Position numbers and translations under genes: made by a program. From Epiperipatus broadwayi (Eukaryota > Onychophora > Udeonychophora > Euonychophora > Peripatidae): a stretch of 64,000 nt of DNA. The notes below the pieces were generated by a model. The model did no database searches. It was not told where the DNA came from and was given only the letters and a program-made list of their open reading frames with translations. Positions 1-12,196 of this stretch are shown here, in pieces (within the stretch, counting starts at the first letter, position 1; each line of letters begins with the position of its first letter). The DNA lies in contig JAQFVV010006453.1 in the NCBI GenBank assembly GCA_028023455.1, positions 471,001 through 535,000 of the forward strand, written 5' to 3'.

Positions 1-90
1 AATAGTTAACTTTCAATAAAAAGATCTGAAACCTTTAGACATCTACATGTCTTAAAGTCAGCTCTCCAACTACATTTAAATTAATAAGTA
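1..90. repeat. Edge of a dispersed repeat also present at 63530-63600
   Basis: The first ~80 bases match a segment near the far end of the window (about 63535-63600). They share the words AGATCTGAA, GACATCTACATGTCTTAAA and GTCAGCTCTCCAACT. At the far end this segment lies inside the hammerhead-bearing repeat unit, so the window probably opens inside a truncated copy of the same family. No coding potential is visible. Confidence 0.55.
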
Positions 91-1042
91 ATTATTTTAC
101 ACAATAGATTATATATACTGTGAATTTACATATTTATAAGATAATATAAAATACAATAAAACATAAAATGCATATTCATTAAATTACTACACTAGGTTCA
201 AATACATGTTATTTAAATCCATTGGCTGTTATCCAATTAATTAACAGCAAATTTCTTAAACTTAATGACAAATATAATTTAAATATATATATTTTTAAAA
301 TAACAACATAGAATCTTAAAAGTTGATTGTATGCTCCTTCATCTCCCTTTATATGAAATACTCATAAATTAGTCAATTTGCACATATGTTTTCTGACAAT
401 CCATGATATTTGAGAAGTAGGATATATGTGTTTTAATCAAATTAATTTCAAAAGTTAATGAACTTGTATGGCTTTGTTTTAGGTTTTATTCCAAAATTGA
501 AATATTATACTACTTTTACTTTATGAACATTGACTACAAAGAATGATTATTCAGGCAAATAATCATGCATGGTTATTTCTTTGAACACTATTGTAATTTT
601 AAGAAGATAACTCACAATGTTGTTTCTAATATAAGTTCAAAAGAAAACTAATTAATTGTTTGTTGTTCATACAGTAACATACAAAAAAGTTAAAACTGCA
701 TTCCTCTCTGTTTACATATAACACTCCCATATGTGTTAAAGTTCGTGAAAGCAAAATTTATCCAAAGTTAAATACAGTAGTGATGAAGGTAAAACTTTAT
801 TTGAGGCTAAACATAGTCTGTAAACAATAAGAAATTTCAAATAGACTGATTTTTTAGAGTTGCTATTCCTGTTGTCATGGTTAACAATAATTCCTGTGCA
901 TTTCAGTTGTATACCTTGTAGAAGATTATCAACAGTTAGATTCATAGCTGGAGAACCCAAACAGATTTGTTAGGATTTAGCTATACATTTTGCTATTTAC
1001 ACTTGAAATGAGCAAAAAGTTTAGACTTTGTGGCTAATTATT
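91..1042. other. AT-rich DNA, nothing recognised
   Basis: About 950 bases of A/T-rich sequence. The only open frame, on the minus strand at 736-960, encodes a low-complexity peptide that I do not recognise. No splice-flanked exon, tRNA or named repeat can be supported. Confidence 0.5.
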
Positions 1043-1542
1043 CCAATGTATAAATATATAGAATGTGCTATAAAGCACATGAACACACAAAACTGAAGAC
1101 AAAAAAATCTTAATATAGATTGATACAAACTAACTATAAGTATCTAAATATGTGGCTAAGTGCTTTTGAGGGCTGAAATTTTTATATTCATAGCCATCTT
1201 GTAAATAAATTAGTTAAGAATAATGCAAATCTATGCAAATGAGGTAGTTAAGAGAAAGGTAAAGGCAGCTTACTTTATCACTAAAGATAACAACTTTATA
1301 AACAGAAAAGACTTATATGATCTCCAGGAAATGGAATACATAATACCTCATTTTCATAAATTTGCATCACTCAACTAATTTATTTACAAGATGGCTATGA
1401 ATATGAGGACCTCGGCCCTTGAAAGCCCTTAGACACATATTTAGATACATATATTTATTTTGTATCAACCTATATTAAGACTTCGTTGTCTTCAGCTTTG
1501 TGTGTTCATGTGTTTTAGCGCATTCTATATATTTACACTTGG
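1043..1542. repeat. Foldback element, ~205 bp arms
   Basis: Bases 1043-1250 are the imperfect reverse complement of 1341-1542, with a ~90 bp spacer between them. Paired landmarks are CCAATGTATAAATATATAG against the reverse of its partner near 1542, GAACACACAAA, GATACAAA, and the block TATTCATAGCCATCTTGTAAA, which occurs in both arms. There is no open frame, so the element would be non-autonomous. It could be a MITE or a fused pair of inverted retroelement copies. I did not find a clear target duplication. Confidence 0.75.
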
Positions 1543-1688
1543 TAATATTACAACTTAAATTGTTTAAGAGCAGTTTTAATTTAACTTCCTTCTTTATCTT
1601 TACATTCTCTCCTTTTTTTTAAAAAGATAAGTTTTCATTTTTGTTATACATTTAACAGTAAAAAATAAAATTTTAATTTTATTATATA

Positions 1689-1884
1689 CTTGCTGTTACT
1701 ACAACAGTTCTCTCCAAAAAAAATCTCTGGCAGTTCTATTTTCTTAGCCAATTAAATTTCTCCTCATTTACATATCTGGCTATAATACTTGCTGTTACTA
1801 TAGCAGTTCTTTCTTCAAAAATAAATCTCTGGCAGTTTTATTTTCTTAGCCAATTAAATTTCTTCTCATTTACATATCTGTGTA
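1689..1884. repeat. Tandem duplication, two ~99 bp units
   Basis: Two consecutive units begin with CTTGCTGTTACTA and end with CTCATTTACATATCTG. They differ by a few substitutions and small indels. Each unit has an A-run followed by TCTCTGGCAGTT. No function is visible. Confidence 0.8.
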
Positions 1885-2390
1885 ATAAAAAAAATGAAAA
1901 GAAAAAATGTGCGTTTATCTTATCATATCTTATAAATTAATTTAAAAGAAATTAAATAAATCCTTCAATTAAATCAAAATAATCTTTAGGATTATTAAAA
2001 GAGAAAAACAAATTATTACTCTTGATGTAATATGCCATTGGTTTTCATTTTTAGATTAAGCACAGTTTATCTAACTTAGTGTTTGGAAATAGAGCAAAAC
2101 CAATATATAAAAGAAGGAGAAGAAAGGGAATTAAAAAAAATTACACAATAATAATGAAAAAAAAATGGAATTATATAATCTTACTGTTCAATAAATTTGA
2201 ATACAAGGGTCAAGCATACTAAATGTCAGCCATGATAATCAAGTCATCTGGAAGAAAATAGAGAAATTTTTAAATTAGTTCTACCAAACTATATATTTTG
2301 TACTAAAATATAAGATTATGGTTTATATATATATTGTCTTCATCAACATTTTCACCATTATCAATCTACTACAAAATGAATATCAAATTT
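1885..2390. other. AT-rich DNA, nothing recognised
   Basis: About 500 bases rich in A-runs, with no coding or RNA gene signal. Confidence 0.5.
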
Positions 2391-3890
2391 AATCCTCTTT
2401 CTCTGATTCATGGCTTCTGTTTTCAGCATCATAAATAGCAACTTCCTTATTTGGTCCTTAAATCTCATATGTAGCCTTCATCATCATCATTTCTAGCAAT
2501 ATGTCCATCCAACTTCCTTTTACTTTTCCATTTTTTTAAAGCTGACAGTGATGTATGTTTATTCTTTCATTCATGATTTTATTTTCAATCATTTTATTTA
2601 CTCCTAACATACACTTCTTCCTATTTCAGTACGCGGTCTAAAATTTTAGTATTGCTCTTTAAGTGTGTGAATCTTAGATACATTAGGAAGAACTGGTGAG
2701 AGACAAATATTAAAAACTTTCCTTTTCAAACATATAGACATACGTTTTTCAATATTAAGTTATTTTGATTGAATCCAAGTTTAAAACTATGATTTCATGC
2801 ATATCCTTGATAATTTGATGCAGAAGAATAATAGCAGACTTTGGGTCCCAAATTCCATTTGGCATGACTCCATTCTGATAGTTTCATTATTTAAATTTCT
2901 TATGACTTTCTAAGTGATAAACCAGTCAATTATCCTTTTTATTTCTTCCAATACATTTTCATCTTCATTACTTATCTGATCAAGGTATTTGCAATTGTTA
3001 CCTTCATTTAATTGCATAATTTTCAATCTTTATTTTCTTCTTCTGAGAAAATATATTGAACATTATTTTAGTCTCATTAACATTTATTTTTACTCATTCT
3101 TTTTATGATCATATATTTTAATCAACACAATATTTCATATAAAACTGCTGGAAAAATGTCTTGGAATCATGGTATCACTTCACCATACACTATTCTTATC
3201 ACTATGTTATCTAATGTCTTCTGATGCATTTTGATAAATATTCTTCTGAAAAAGATAATATTATGGATTCATATCCTAGTTATATAAAGCTTTATCAATT
3301 GAGATAGTGCTTATAGAATCAAATGCCTTTTGATATGGTATTAATTCAAAGCATAATGAATACTTGTATTAATTGACTTTTTCTATAACTTCTCGCAATA
3401 CATAGATGTAATTCATTTTGCTAAAACAATTTTCAAATCCAGAAATCCAGATTGTTCTTGATGGTTTGACTCTGAAGATCACTATAGACAAGTTCTAATT
3501 ATTTTGACAAACATTTTCTATAAAACTGACAGGTATGTAATTTTTAATATCTTCTTTTTCTTAAATATCAATATTATAACTGTAATGTTCCAATTACCTG
3601 GCATATTTTTATCATTTAGACTGTTTATCAAATAATTTTCTATTTTCATTGCTTCTTTTAAGATCAATAATAATTCTCTCATTTCCTGGAGGTTTTATCC
3701 TCTTATGTTTCACTTCTTTTAAAGAATTTGACACTTCAGATATATAATAATTGTAGGGAATATTTCTAATATCTTCTGTTTCCTAAATATCAATATTATA
3801 ACTGCATTCTTCCACTTATCTAACACATTTTTATCATTTAGACATAGTTTACTAACAATTATTCTATTAATTTCAATTCACATTTTAATC
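2390..3890 (-). pseudogene. RTE-type LINE relic, reverse transcriptase and C-terminal part
   Basis: A degenerate non-LTR reverse transcriptase reads on the minus strand from about 3880 to 2400. Near 3400-3270 the broken frames give VLREVIEKVN followed by YQKAFDSIS, the RTE-family finger/palm block whose usual form is HIQ-LR-VIE and KAFDS. Around 3760-3660 lies KPPGNERIIIDL, matching the KAPG block. Around 3610-3540 lies WNITVIILIFKK, matching the W-A-IIPIFKK block. That last block is duplicated at 3880-3776 as WKNAVIILIFRK, so the segment underwent a local tandem duplication. Many stops and frameshifts make it dead. Assignment to RTE rather than another LINE clade rests on these words and on the C-terminal GRPP-RW-type block seen in sister copies. 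Confidence 0.75.
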
Positions 3891-6092
3891 CAACAATTTC
3901 CTTGACACTCTAAAAAAATTGTTCATTCATCCCCATGGGGAAAAGATTTTAGGCTGTGTGCATTGTACTCAAACTTAATTCTTTTCTTTGGTTTTGTTTT
4001 ACCATTCTTTTCTTATGCAACTTATGAGCTAAAATAGGTTGTTCTAGTCAAGCGTTGGTGGCCTAGTGGTTAGCATAGCTGCATTCCAAGCAGCTGGCCT
4101 GGTTTCACTTCCTGGTCAACGCTTTGACATATGAGAAAAAAAAATAGGATGTTTTATAGATTCTAGTTTCATTTTACACTATTTTAGCATACGGAGATAT
4201 TTTATTAAATACAAACTGATTAAACATTGAATGTTTCTCACATTTTTGTTTCATTTTGCATTTGATATTTGCATTCATGAATAATCTTTTAGCGGCATTA
4301 AATAAATCAGATAAGATATTATTTCTTTGCATGGTTTTGACTTTACATTTTATCTTAGCACTAGTGGATATTTTATCCACAGGAATTTGATAAAATTGGT
4401 GAAAATTATTTTGAGTCAATTATTTGATGCAGAATTATTTTTTTAGCCAAGTTATTATGGCTACTGCTAAGCGTTTAAAATTTTTCTATGTTGGAAATAA
4501 TATTATTTAAAAATGAATAAGATGATAGTCTATTATAAGAAACTTCAAAATTGACAGTGTCTTTATATTTAACCATTTAGCCATTACAATTCTTAAATCT
4601 AGCTTTTAGCAAATGAATTCCTTCATTTAATTCCCACATTGATGTAAGAAAATCCTTTTTTAAATTCTTTAAATTTGACTTATATTGGGGTATATAAATT
4701 CTAGTTTTTATAAAATTATGAAAATAATTTGTAATATTTACAACATTATTTTCCTGCTTCCTGGAAAGGTAACAGTCTATCTTGTAATTCTCTTTTTCAT
4801 TAACACTTTCAAATTTGGAGTTTATTCTCATATTTTAAAACAAGTTTTCAATATATTTTTTCTGTTCCTGTTTTAATACATTCATTTGTTTTACTAAATC
4901 ATTTTTCTGTTCTACTTCATTCTGGAGCAAAATATCAAATTTACTGTGCATATCTATTAACTCGTTTTGTATCTGTTTTTACATCCCAATCTAAAGGCAT
5001 GGTAAAATCCTTAATTTCTATCATCTTTACTTTAGATTCCTGTATTGAATCTATCAATTTTTGCTTTACCTCCTGTAGACTCTTACGTTTTCATGACTGA
5101 ATACTGTGATCAATTTCTAGTAATTTTATTTGGTTAATTTCCTTACACTTTTTAATTCTTTACTTAAATCAGTCTGACTTACATCTGTTAGGTTAAATAT
5201 ATATTCTAGATAAGTTTAACTGTTTCAAAATCTGACTCAAGTTGACCTATATGTTTTTTATGTTATTGTCTATCCCTATCATGGGTTTAGATAATTTTTA
5301 GAGAGTAGTTGTTACAACCCGGGTCCTTCTCTCATCAATATGTTAGGGGTTGAGAGTCAACACAACTTGATTTTGTTTCCAACAAATATTTTGGGTATCA
5401 GGGGATAATATTTCTTAGGTCCCATCCAAATCATTAATATTTCTTTCTGAATTATTAATATTTATTTTTAGATTAATAATATTAAATTAAAATTCTATCT
5501 TATAACTTATAATATATTACTAACAATTCATCCAGGCACAAAATCCACATCTTAAATTATCACAATACTTGAAATTCATATAATATCTACGTTACAGAAT
5601 ACCAATTCTTAAAGTATTTTAGAAATAATGAAATACATTTCTTTTCAACAGACTTATATTATCTACCTCTAATTCAATGCTTATAACAATAAATAAGACA
5701 ACTTTTATCATTCTCAGAAATCTATTTACACAATGTTTTAAAGTTGACTATTATATATTCAACTTTGATTAGAGATCTACAGGTCACTTTATTATGGATC
5801 ACCTTATTGCTTTTGATAAATAATTGAAAAATTAATTATTAATAATGAGTAATCAAAATTTTATTAATACAAGTTTTAAATTACCATTAGATTATCTTTA
5901 AATTCACCAAACAATCAATTCTTACTGCAAGAAATATAACCATTTAAACTATGATTATTTGCTTACTGTGGCATTGAAATCAGATCATACAATTAAATAC
6001 AAGCACTTATTAGGTACTTTAAGCCTATTATTACAAATAGATCGATACTATTACTATTACTAATCGATCAGGCCACAAGGTTGGGGCACCAA
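3890..6092. other. ~2.2 kb insertion within RTE debris, unclassified
   Basis: This block separates two pieces of the duplicated RTE segment (3660-3760 and 6093-6195 carry the same ~100 bp). At its right edge the minus strand starts TTTGGTGCCCCAACC directly at the junction, which resembles the primer-binding site of an LTR-type retroelement. A minus-strand frame at 4577-4831 encodes a charged, lysine-rich 84-residue peptide that I do not recognise. A SINE is nested at 4046-4140. No flanking LTRs, reverse transcriptase or integrase are visible, so the class stays open. Confidence 0.45.
4046..4140 (+). repeat. tRNA-derived SINE, full length
   Basis: It begins GTCAAGCGTTGGTGG and has an A-box-like GGCCTAGTGGTTAGC and a B-box-like GGTTTCACTTCC. 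It ends CAACGCTTTGACATATG plus an A-run. The first and last ~11 bases are complementary, like a closing stem. Near-identical flanks AAAATAGGTTGTT (4031-4043) and AAAATAGGATGTT (4141-4153) are the target duplication, the mark of LINE-driven retroposition. Confidence 0.85.
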
Positions 6093-7160
6093 ATTGTAAG
6101 ATCAATAATAATTCCATCATTTCCTGGAGGTTTTGTCTTCTTATGTTTTACTTCTTTTAAAGTACACGACACTTCAGAAATGTAATAATTGTAGCGGACA
6201 CATTGTTTTCTTATTGTTCTTTATTATTTATTTTTTGCAGAATGCTTCTATGTGTTTCATGATCTCATCTCTCTTTTTTAGTAATAGTTTTTATCTTTTC
6301 TTCTTATTGCTATAATAACTTTTCTTCCAATACCAAAACATTGTTTTATATTTTTAAGGCTTTTCTTTTCTTTTATAATTTTCATAGTCAATTCACAATT
6401 ATATTTATTATATCATTCTTAATTCTTTTTCATAACATTTTACAAACTTTAGCTATACAATTATTCCTAATGGATTATTTTTAAATATTTGTATATTTCT
6501 TCTTTTTCTCATATGCTGTATTATCTTATTTAAAAATTTATTGGTTGATTGCTATATTTTGTGCAATATATCAATGTTTCAGTTCTTAGTAAAATATTAG
6601 TTATCTTTTTATTGATGTAAGTCAAGTCTGAAACATCTTCAAAGTTAAATGATTAATAAGTTCTATTTTAAACTTATAGGAATGTCTGTGAAGGCTAGGA
6701 ATATTCACTATTAATACTTTTTTAACAGTTTACTATAACAATTATAAATATTACATGATCACTATCTCATACTAGCACATAATTGTTATTAAACAATTCA
6801 AAACAAAGCAAAACTCTCCATATAGTAGTGCCATCTTGTGCTAACAAGAGCAATCAATGGATTCCAGAAAACTCCCATTACCATGAGAACTTGTTGGGGC
6901 AGTGATGTAAATGATCTATATTTGATGTCTTCTGATAAGGTGAATAATTAATGTTATCATTCTCTCTACTACACTACTAATCAATCTCCACAATGTTGTT
7001 TTTCTACTTTTATTTATAGTGAAGCCTATTCTAGTTGTATTTTCAATATTTGTGCCTTTGTAATATAGTGCAGGTCCACTTTTTAAATCAGTTGTCTCTT
7101 CATCTTTTCTTTTAACTTCACAATGTCCAACAATGTCACATTTAGTATTAGACAAATTTT
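6093..7160 (-). pseudogene. RTE-type LINE relic, endonuclease and linker part
   Basis: On the minus strand, 7155-6916 reads as 79 residues containing CDIVGHCEVKR, TDLKSGPALYYKGTN, RIGFTINK and LIIHLIRRHQI. These match the apurinic-like endonuclease region of RTE LINEs (CDILG-E-RR, SG-TLYY-G, GVGF-INK). At 6195-6093 the KPPGNDGIIIDL block between endonuclease and reverse transcriptase reappears. Between them (about 6780-6900) lies a foreign fragment of the foldback family described at 33622. The coding frame is heavily broken. Confidence 0.7.
6780..6900 (+). repeat. Truncated copy of the hammerhead-associated foldback family
   Basis: It contains GCAAAACTCTCCATA, TAGTGCCA, GTGCTAA and AATCAATGGATTCCAGAA, which are the first ~80 bases of the family seen at 14381, 33622 and 55862. 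It stops before the hammerhead core. It is embedded in RTE debris. Confidence 0.7.
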
Positions 7161-7175
7161 TCTATTCTTACAATC

Positions 7176-7400
7176 TTACTCCACATGGAAGTGATCTGCA
7201 GTTCTTTCTACTAAAAGAATTTTATGCCAGTTTAATTCTATTATGTTGCCATTTATATTAATCATGTAACCAATGCATTTATAAGTGTTAATTTCTTTAT
7301 TATTAATTTTCATTTTATTTTTTTGAAAAAGCCATTGAGCATTTAGTATTTTTAGCATTTATAATTAGTCCTATTTGTTGCTTTTATCTGATATCTCTTA
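7176..7400 (-). pseudogene. RTE-type LINE relic, thumb region of a second copy
   Basis: On the minus strand, 7358-7176 reads NAQWLFQKNKMKINNKE and then YKCIGYMININGNIIE. These match the FNGFSQKKKIKIN and NYKYLGQII block that follows the reverse transcriptase core in the plus-strand copy at 22500-22600. It lies directly upstream of the endonuclease of the neighbouring copy, so two RTE elements were once arranged head to tail here. Confidence 0.65.
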
Positions 7401-8860
7401 TTATGCTTTCGGCTGCTCCGAAGCATTATTTATAAAGTAGGCATGACTTCAAAAAATTCTCTATACCTTTCCACAAACCTAACATAATTTTTTTAAAGAG
7501 ATGGAATCACTCTGCCATTTATTATTATTAATGTTAACACTCTTATACATTCTGATATTATTTATTGGTACAATTGGTGAAAGATTTTGAAAATTTTCAA
7601 CCTTTCTGTTCATATAAAATCTTTATTTTATATTCAAATTCAATAAGTTGAACTGGATTTCTTTTTAATTTAATATTATAAATGAGTAATATTCTAAAAA
7701 AATCACATTTTGACCATTTCAAATACTTAAAGCTTCCAGGTTTGTGAAGAGTGCCTGGTTTTCAAATATTTAAAAACTGATCTGTAAATAAGTCAATGTT
7801 CCATAAAAATCATCACAGATGTTTATGTAAACACCCATTCTGAAAATAGACAATTTATTTAAAAAAATATGAATAAAAAAGGTAGAGTTATGACAAATCT
7901 ATCAAATCCTGATTAATAACTGATATTTTCTTATAATAATTAAAATATGTGAACATATTTCAACACCATGCCAATTTCATCAGATGATAATGTAATAGAC
8001 ATTGGTTTTTTCTTTATATAACAATCACATTTATTAACTTCCATTTTTAAAAATAAAACATAAATGAAAAAATTGAAAGTATATCTGTATATTTCTTTTT
8101 GTTTTAAATAGTAACCAATTAGTGTGTAAAAATAATCAAAAATATTTTATAAACAAGCAAAAAATCATCTTTCATTTCCATCAAAATCTTTTCATGACAA
8201 CTAGACCAGAAGAAAGCAAATCCCCTTGGGTATTTTTTTTGTCAAAGATTAATGGAGAAATCCTTACTTTTTTAGCTGCAGTCCCTAAGAGACTGACTTT
8301 TTCAGATTTATTTTCAATTAAAATATTAATGGAAACTTTATATAAAAGTTCATCTTATAAAAATGGGGTCATTAGCATTTAGAATATAATTAATACTATG
8401 ATTTAAAGTTGTAGAACAATTAACATTTTTTTAGAAAACTCCTAATGATTCTCAACAAATATGAGTTATAAAGTTAATCTTAGCATTAGTATGTAGTCTA
8501 ATAAATTTTGTTGAATTTTGATAAAGGTTTATCAAAATATGGTAATTTGTGGTGTAGATTTTAATGTTACAAAGATTTAATCACTACCAAAATCATTATA
8601 AAATCAAATGATGTTTCAGAATTTACAAATTCAAAGAACAATAGTATATGCTGAGAAAATAAATACATATTCTTTGTCAATATTAGTTGTTTTTAAAATA
8701 TTTTATCTTTCAATGAATTTCACTAATAATTATAAAGGTTAAACTTATTTAAGATTTTAAAAAATAATATATTTAATTTACTTTTTAAAAAAAAAATTAA
8801 CCTTCATACCTGGGAAATAATCAGATAAATTTGCTTCATAGATAATTTGCACCTAATAAA
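7401..8860. other. AT-rich DNA, nothing recognised
   Basis: About 1.46 kb with no supportable gene. An 86-codon plus-strand frame (8122-8382) contains the mildly complex stretch ESKSPWVFFLSKINGE but has no family signature or splice context that I can defend. Confidence 0.5.
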
Positions 8861-8867
8861 TTATATC

Positions 8868-9038
8868 AGGACAAAAAATCTATTATAGGTTATTAGACAA
8901 AACATGTTTAGCATTAGGACAGTCAATTAATAATTGATGGTTTCCTAGCAACATTAAAGATAAAGATTTCTTTCATTATATGAATACAGTTCCATATTTT
9001 GCTTAGTTTACATCATTATAAACGCATAGAAAATGTAA

Positions 9039-9070
<32 letters not shown>

Positions 9071-9311
9071 CCAGATATATATATATATATATATATATAT
9101 CTGGAAAAGGTGAATTATTATTTACAGAATGTGAAGATGTTAGTCACCTAAATATTCATGCCTATAAAAATCACTTTCTGAATTCAAAGCATCATAACTA
9201 CCATAACTACTTTGATTATAAGCAAAATAGTATTTCATTTTATTTCTAATTGAACTACAAAAAAAATCTATTATAGATTATTAGGACTGTCAATTAGTAA
9301 TTGGCAGTTTC
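8868..9311. repeat. AT-rich repeat unit and start of a second unit
   Basis: The block AATCTATTATAGGTTATTAG, followed by GACAGTCAATTAATAATTG and TTTCCTAGCAACATTAAAG, starts near 8878. It recurs at 9268 (AATCTATTATAGATTATTAG), where it continues after the LTR insertion at 12864 (GTTTCCTAGCAACATCAAA). It recurs again near 13036-13125. The three units diverge and are spaced ~200-390 bp apart once the LTR element is removed. A TCCAGA(TA)nTCTGGA palindrome lies at 9070-9108. Confidence 0.6.
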
Positions 9312-10018
9312 TGTTATATCTCACTTTGCCTTAGAAGTTGTCTAGTCCAGACTCCCATCCTTATATGATCATACTAAACACTCATTGCCACTAACTAAAC
9401 TGTAAACATGCATATAACTAATGTGTAAACATATGGCCAAAGTATAAAAATGTGGCCAATGTATAAATGTGTAGATAAACTTCAAATACTGGTTAGAATG
9501 GGCCAATAGGCAATGATGCTCTCTGAATTCAATTGGTGCCAGTAAGGTTGGGTATCTGACAATAAATAGTCAGCCATTTTGGAGGCAAGGGAGAGAAGTC
9601 TGTCTAACCTAAATAACAAAATGCCCTCCCAATTAAAACCATTACTATTAGTGAAGGTTTCTATTACTGTAATTATGTTATAAGTCTACACAGTGAGACA
9701 ATTTCACAATAGAACTGGAACCTGCAAAGACTAAAATCAACTCAAGGTAATCTGTCTAGTACTGCCATAAGAGTCATTGGACAAATTTGAGGCAAGCTGT
9801 CTAGTATAGCTGAAAGAGTCACCATGCAAACTCACATGCTGGAAGGGAGGCCAGTCATTTGTTACTACCTGCCCAGAATTAATGAAGTTCATATATGTGG
9901 AAATATATTTATTGATTGTATATTATGTAAATATATTGATACTAATAAACCATATTAAATGAACTTCATATTTTTTATTACTGTTGGTTGGAACCTGCAA
10001 TTCAGACCAAACACAACT
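9312..10018 (+). repeat. 5' LTR
   Basis: The ~707 bp terminal repeat begins TGTTATATCTCAC and ends ATTCAGACCAAACACAACT. It aligns over its full length with the right LTR. Clear shared blocks are GATCATA, CACTCATTGCCACTAA, GTGTAAACATATGGCCAAAGT, AATAAATAGTCAGCC (right copy AATAAATATTCAGCC) and ACTAATAAACCATATTAA. The divergence between the two LTRs indicates an old insertion. A primer-binding-like TGGTGCAGTCTGAC starts a few bases inside, at 10023. Confidence 0.85.
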
Positions 10019-11220
10019 GATGTGGTGCAGTCTGACAAAAATATTTTCCCCCATAACTGGAAAAATATAGTAAATACATACACAAGCATGCTATTAGATA
10101 CTTGTATTAAAATCACTATTCTGCCTGCATAAAAATCAGATTTAGCAGTTTGGAAAAAAAATACATGAGGCAAAGAAAATAGATTTATCATATTTATAAA
10201 ATGGTGATAAAAATCTACCACTTAGACCTCCCTGAATAAAAAACAGATTCATCAGTTTCATAAGAAAAATTGATTGCAAACTAATAGGTGTGTCAATTAA
10301 AATCATAAACCAATCATGAGTGTGTATCTCATAATAAATTGACAGAAGCTCTCCCTAGTCTAGTGCATCGTTAGCTTCGTTGGGAGAGTTACAAACAGTA
10401 GCTGTCAAAATTTAAAATTATGAATGATATCTCACAAAAATAAAAATTGGTACTTTGATTCTCTTATGAAGAAATGAAAAAAATTTTAAAAATTATTAAT
10501 TCTATTGGTTTCAAGTAAACTTTTGATCCAGCCCATCCTAAGGACTAGTCAAGCTATAAAGAGCTATTAATATTTTATTCTGCAGGATAATCACATCAAG
10601 AAGCCTGAGATAAAATTAGATACATTAATCACCATACTAGGTCCTCAAACTTATGAGATACTGAAGTCTGGAATCTATGACTGAAATGCTGGCTGACATA
10701 AATTTTGATAAAACCTTAGTCACTCTCACTGATTATTTTCCCCCTTAACCTTTGACAATAATACAAAGATATTATTACCAATTTCTGTATTCAAGAAGAG
10801 GGGAAAATTTCCAGAGAGTTCAAAACAAGAATCTAAACATTGGCATTAAAGTGCAAAATCAGAGATGTCCTGAATGAAGCACTTTGTGATCATTTTATTT
10901 GCCACATAAATGATCACAACTTACAACTTAAATTGCTAATGATACCAGATTTAAAATTTGATTTAACTTTGCCTAAGAAATACTAGCTGAATCAATAGCT
11001 AATCAAGCAAATCCATTAAAAAATTATTAATTATGATGTGCAAAAAATCAAGCTAAATACAGGTTCTGACAGACACTCTGTCAACTCAGATAATTCAGCG
11101 TCAATTAGTATAACACATTGCTATGGATGTGATGAACAAATGTACACACATACAGAATACCCACATGACTATACAACATACACATTTTGTGAGTCATACA
11201 TATAAAAGCTGCATGACAGA
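10019..11220 (+). pseudogene. gag relic of the LTR element
   Basis: Broken frames between ~10560 and 11050 give TLITILGPQTYEIL, DNNTKILLP, DVLNEALCDHFICHI and LKLLMIPDLKFDLTL. These resemble Gypsy capsid words (the LRDRFVCGL and RLL-E-DLTF region). Around 11110-11170 the frame gives HCYGCDEQ and FCESYI, which could be a decayed CCHC nucleocapsid knuckle. Gag would form the virus-like particle of the element. Multiple stops exclude function. Confidence 0.6.
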
Positions 11221-11228
11221 CAACCTTT

Positions 11229-11794
11229 ATGAGAATGGAAAAACCCATTCCAAAAAACAGCAAAAGCAATTATAAGAAAAACAAACAAGTTGCCAGTATA
11301 AATCATATTACAGAAGATCAGTCTGGATTTAAACATAATATTATAATTAATGATACACCAGCTACAATGGAACTGGGAACAGGATTTGCATTGTCCACTG
11401 TTTCAAAAAAGACTTGGGTTATCAGTAATAAAAATAAAGAACATAAGCTGCACCCTAGCAGCAAGTCCCTCAGGGCAATAAAATAAAACTGTTGGGCCAA
11501 ACAACAGTTAATATTACTATGCCTAACAAGGCTATACACCTACCACTGGTGGTGGCATCAGGTAATCACAGTAATTTAGGCTATGACTACTTCAGTCACT
11601 TAGGTTTTGCAGTGACAAAAGTGAACCAGGTTACAACATTAAGCAAAATGAATCAAATCATATCAGTGAAGGACAAAACAGTTCAGTGGTCTAACCTGAA
11701 GGACACTGGTCTAGACTCCATGAGTTTTGCACTGGCCTATGGAAATGTGAACTGCCATTCAATAAACATTTACAAACTAACCTGTCAGCTCTGA
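11229..11794 (+). pseudogene. Retropepsin (protease) relic of the LTR element
   Basis: The 85-codon frame at 11229-11486 holds NDTPATMELGTGFALSTVSKKTW, laid out like the Gypsy aspartic protease (substrate strand, active-site D-T-G, then S-(I/V)S--TW). The catalytic Asp is replaced by Gly (GTG instead of DTG), so it could not cleave Gag-Pol. A second frame (11492-11794) continues with the flap-distal strands and HLPLVVASG, then NLGYDYF, which corresponds to the family's LPLVVV-G and LLGRDW. A frameshift separates the two halves. Confidence 0.75.
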
Positions 11795-11799
11795 ACTCT

Positions 11800-12196
11800 G
11801 ACCCAAACTGTGGTAAAAAAGAAAAAGACAATATAAAAATGCAAATAGATAGTCATGTTATGCAGAACATTCAATGGATCCAAAAATGAATACCAGCTGT
11901 GATTATATAACTGAAAGGATTCTAGACTGTAGTAGTTCATACAGCAGATGGGTATCAACATCATCACCATCTAAATAAACTGAGATTGAATTACACAGAA
12001 ACAAGTACATCAAGTGAAAATAATGATCACCATACTGAAGAAAGCAACAACCCAAGCAAATACCCAGAAACAAGACTATCAGACAAGAATGATAAAGGAC
12101 AAAAGAACAGAAGCAAACCAATGAAGCAGACAAGATGTCATCTAGCACATTTGTATGACTATGTTCTTCATGGTCAATTTTAGCCAGGGGGAAGGA
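11800..12196 (+). pseudogene. Deletion scar and C-terminal pol tail of the LTR element
   Basis: Directly after the protease relic the sequence jumps to a short segment reading HTADGYQHHHHLNKLRLNYTE (about 11938-12000). This matches the DG---RHVDQLR tail that follows the integrase in K02A2.6-like Gypsy polyproteins. It then runs as a charged tail to a stop at 12181. The whole polymerase core (normally 2-3 kb) is missing. The purine tract at 12186-12196 closes the internal region. Confidence 0.6.

Noticed and set aside
4057-4130. Possible functional tRNA gene at the SINE heads (4046, 13734, 20518, 40372, 42210, 51148)
   Set aside because: They carry A- and B-box words but also SINE tails, A-runs and target duplications, occur in several near-identical copies, and do not form complete cloverleaf arms.
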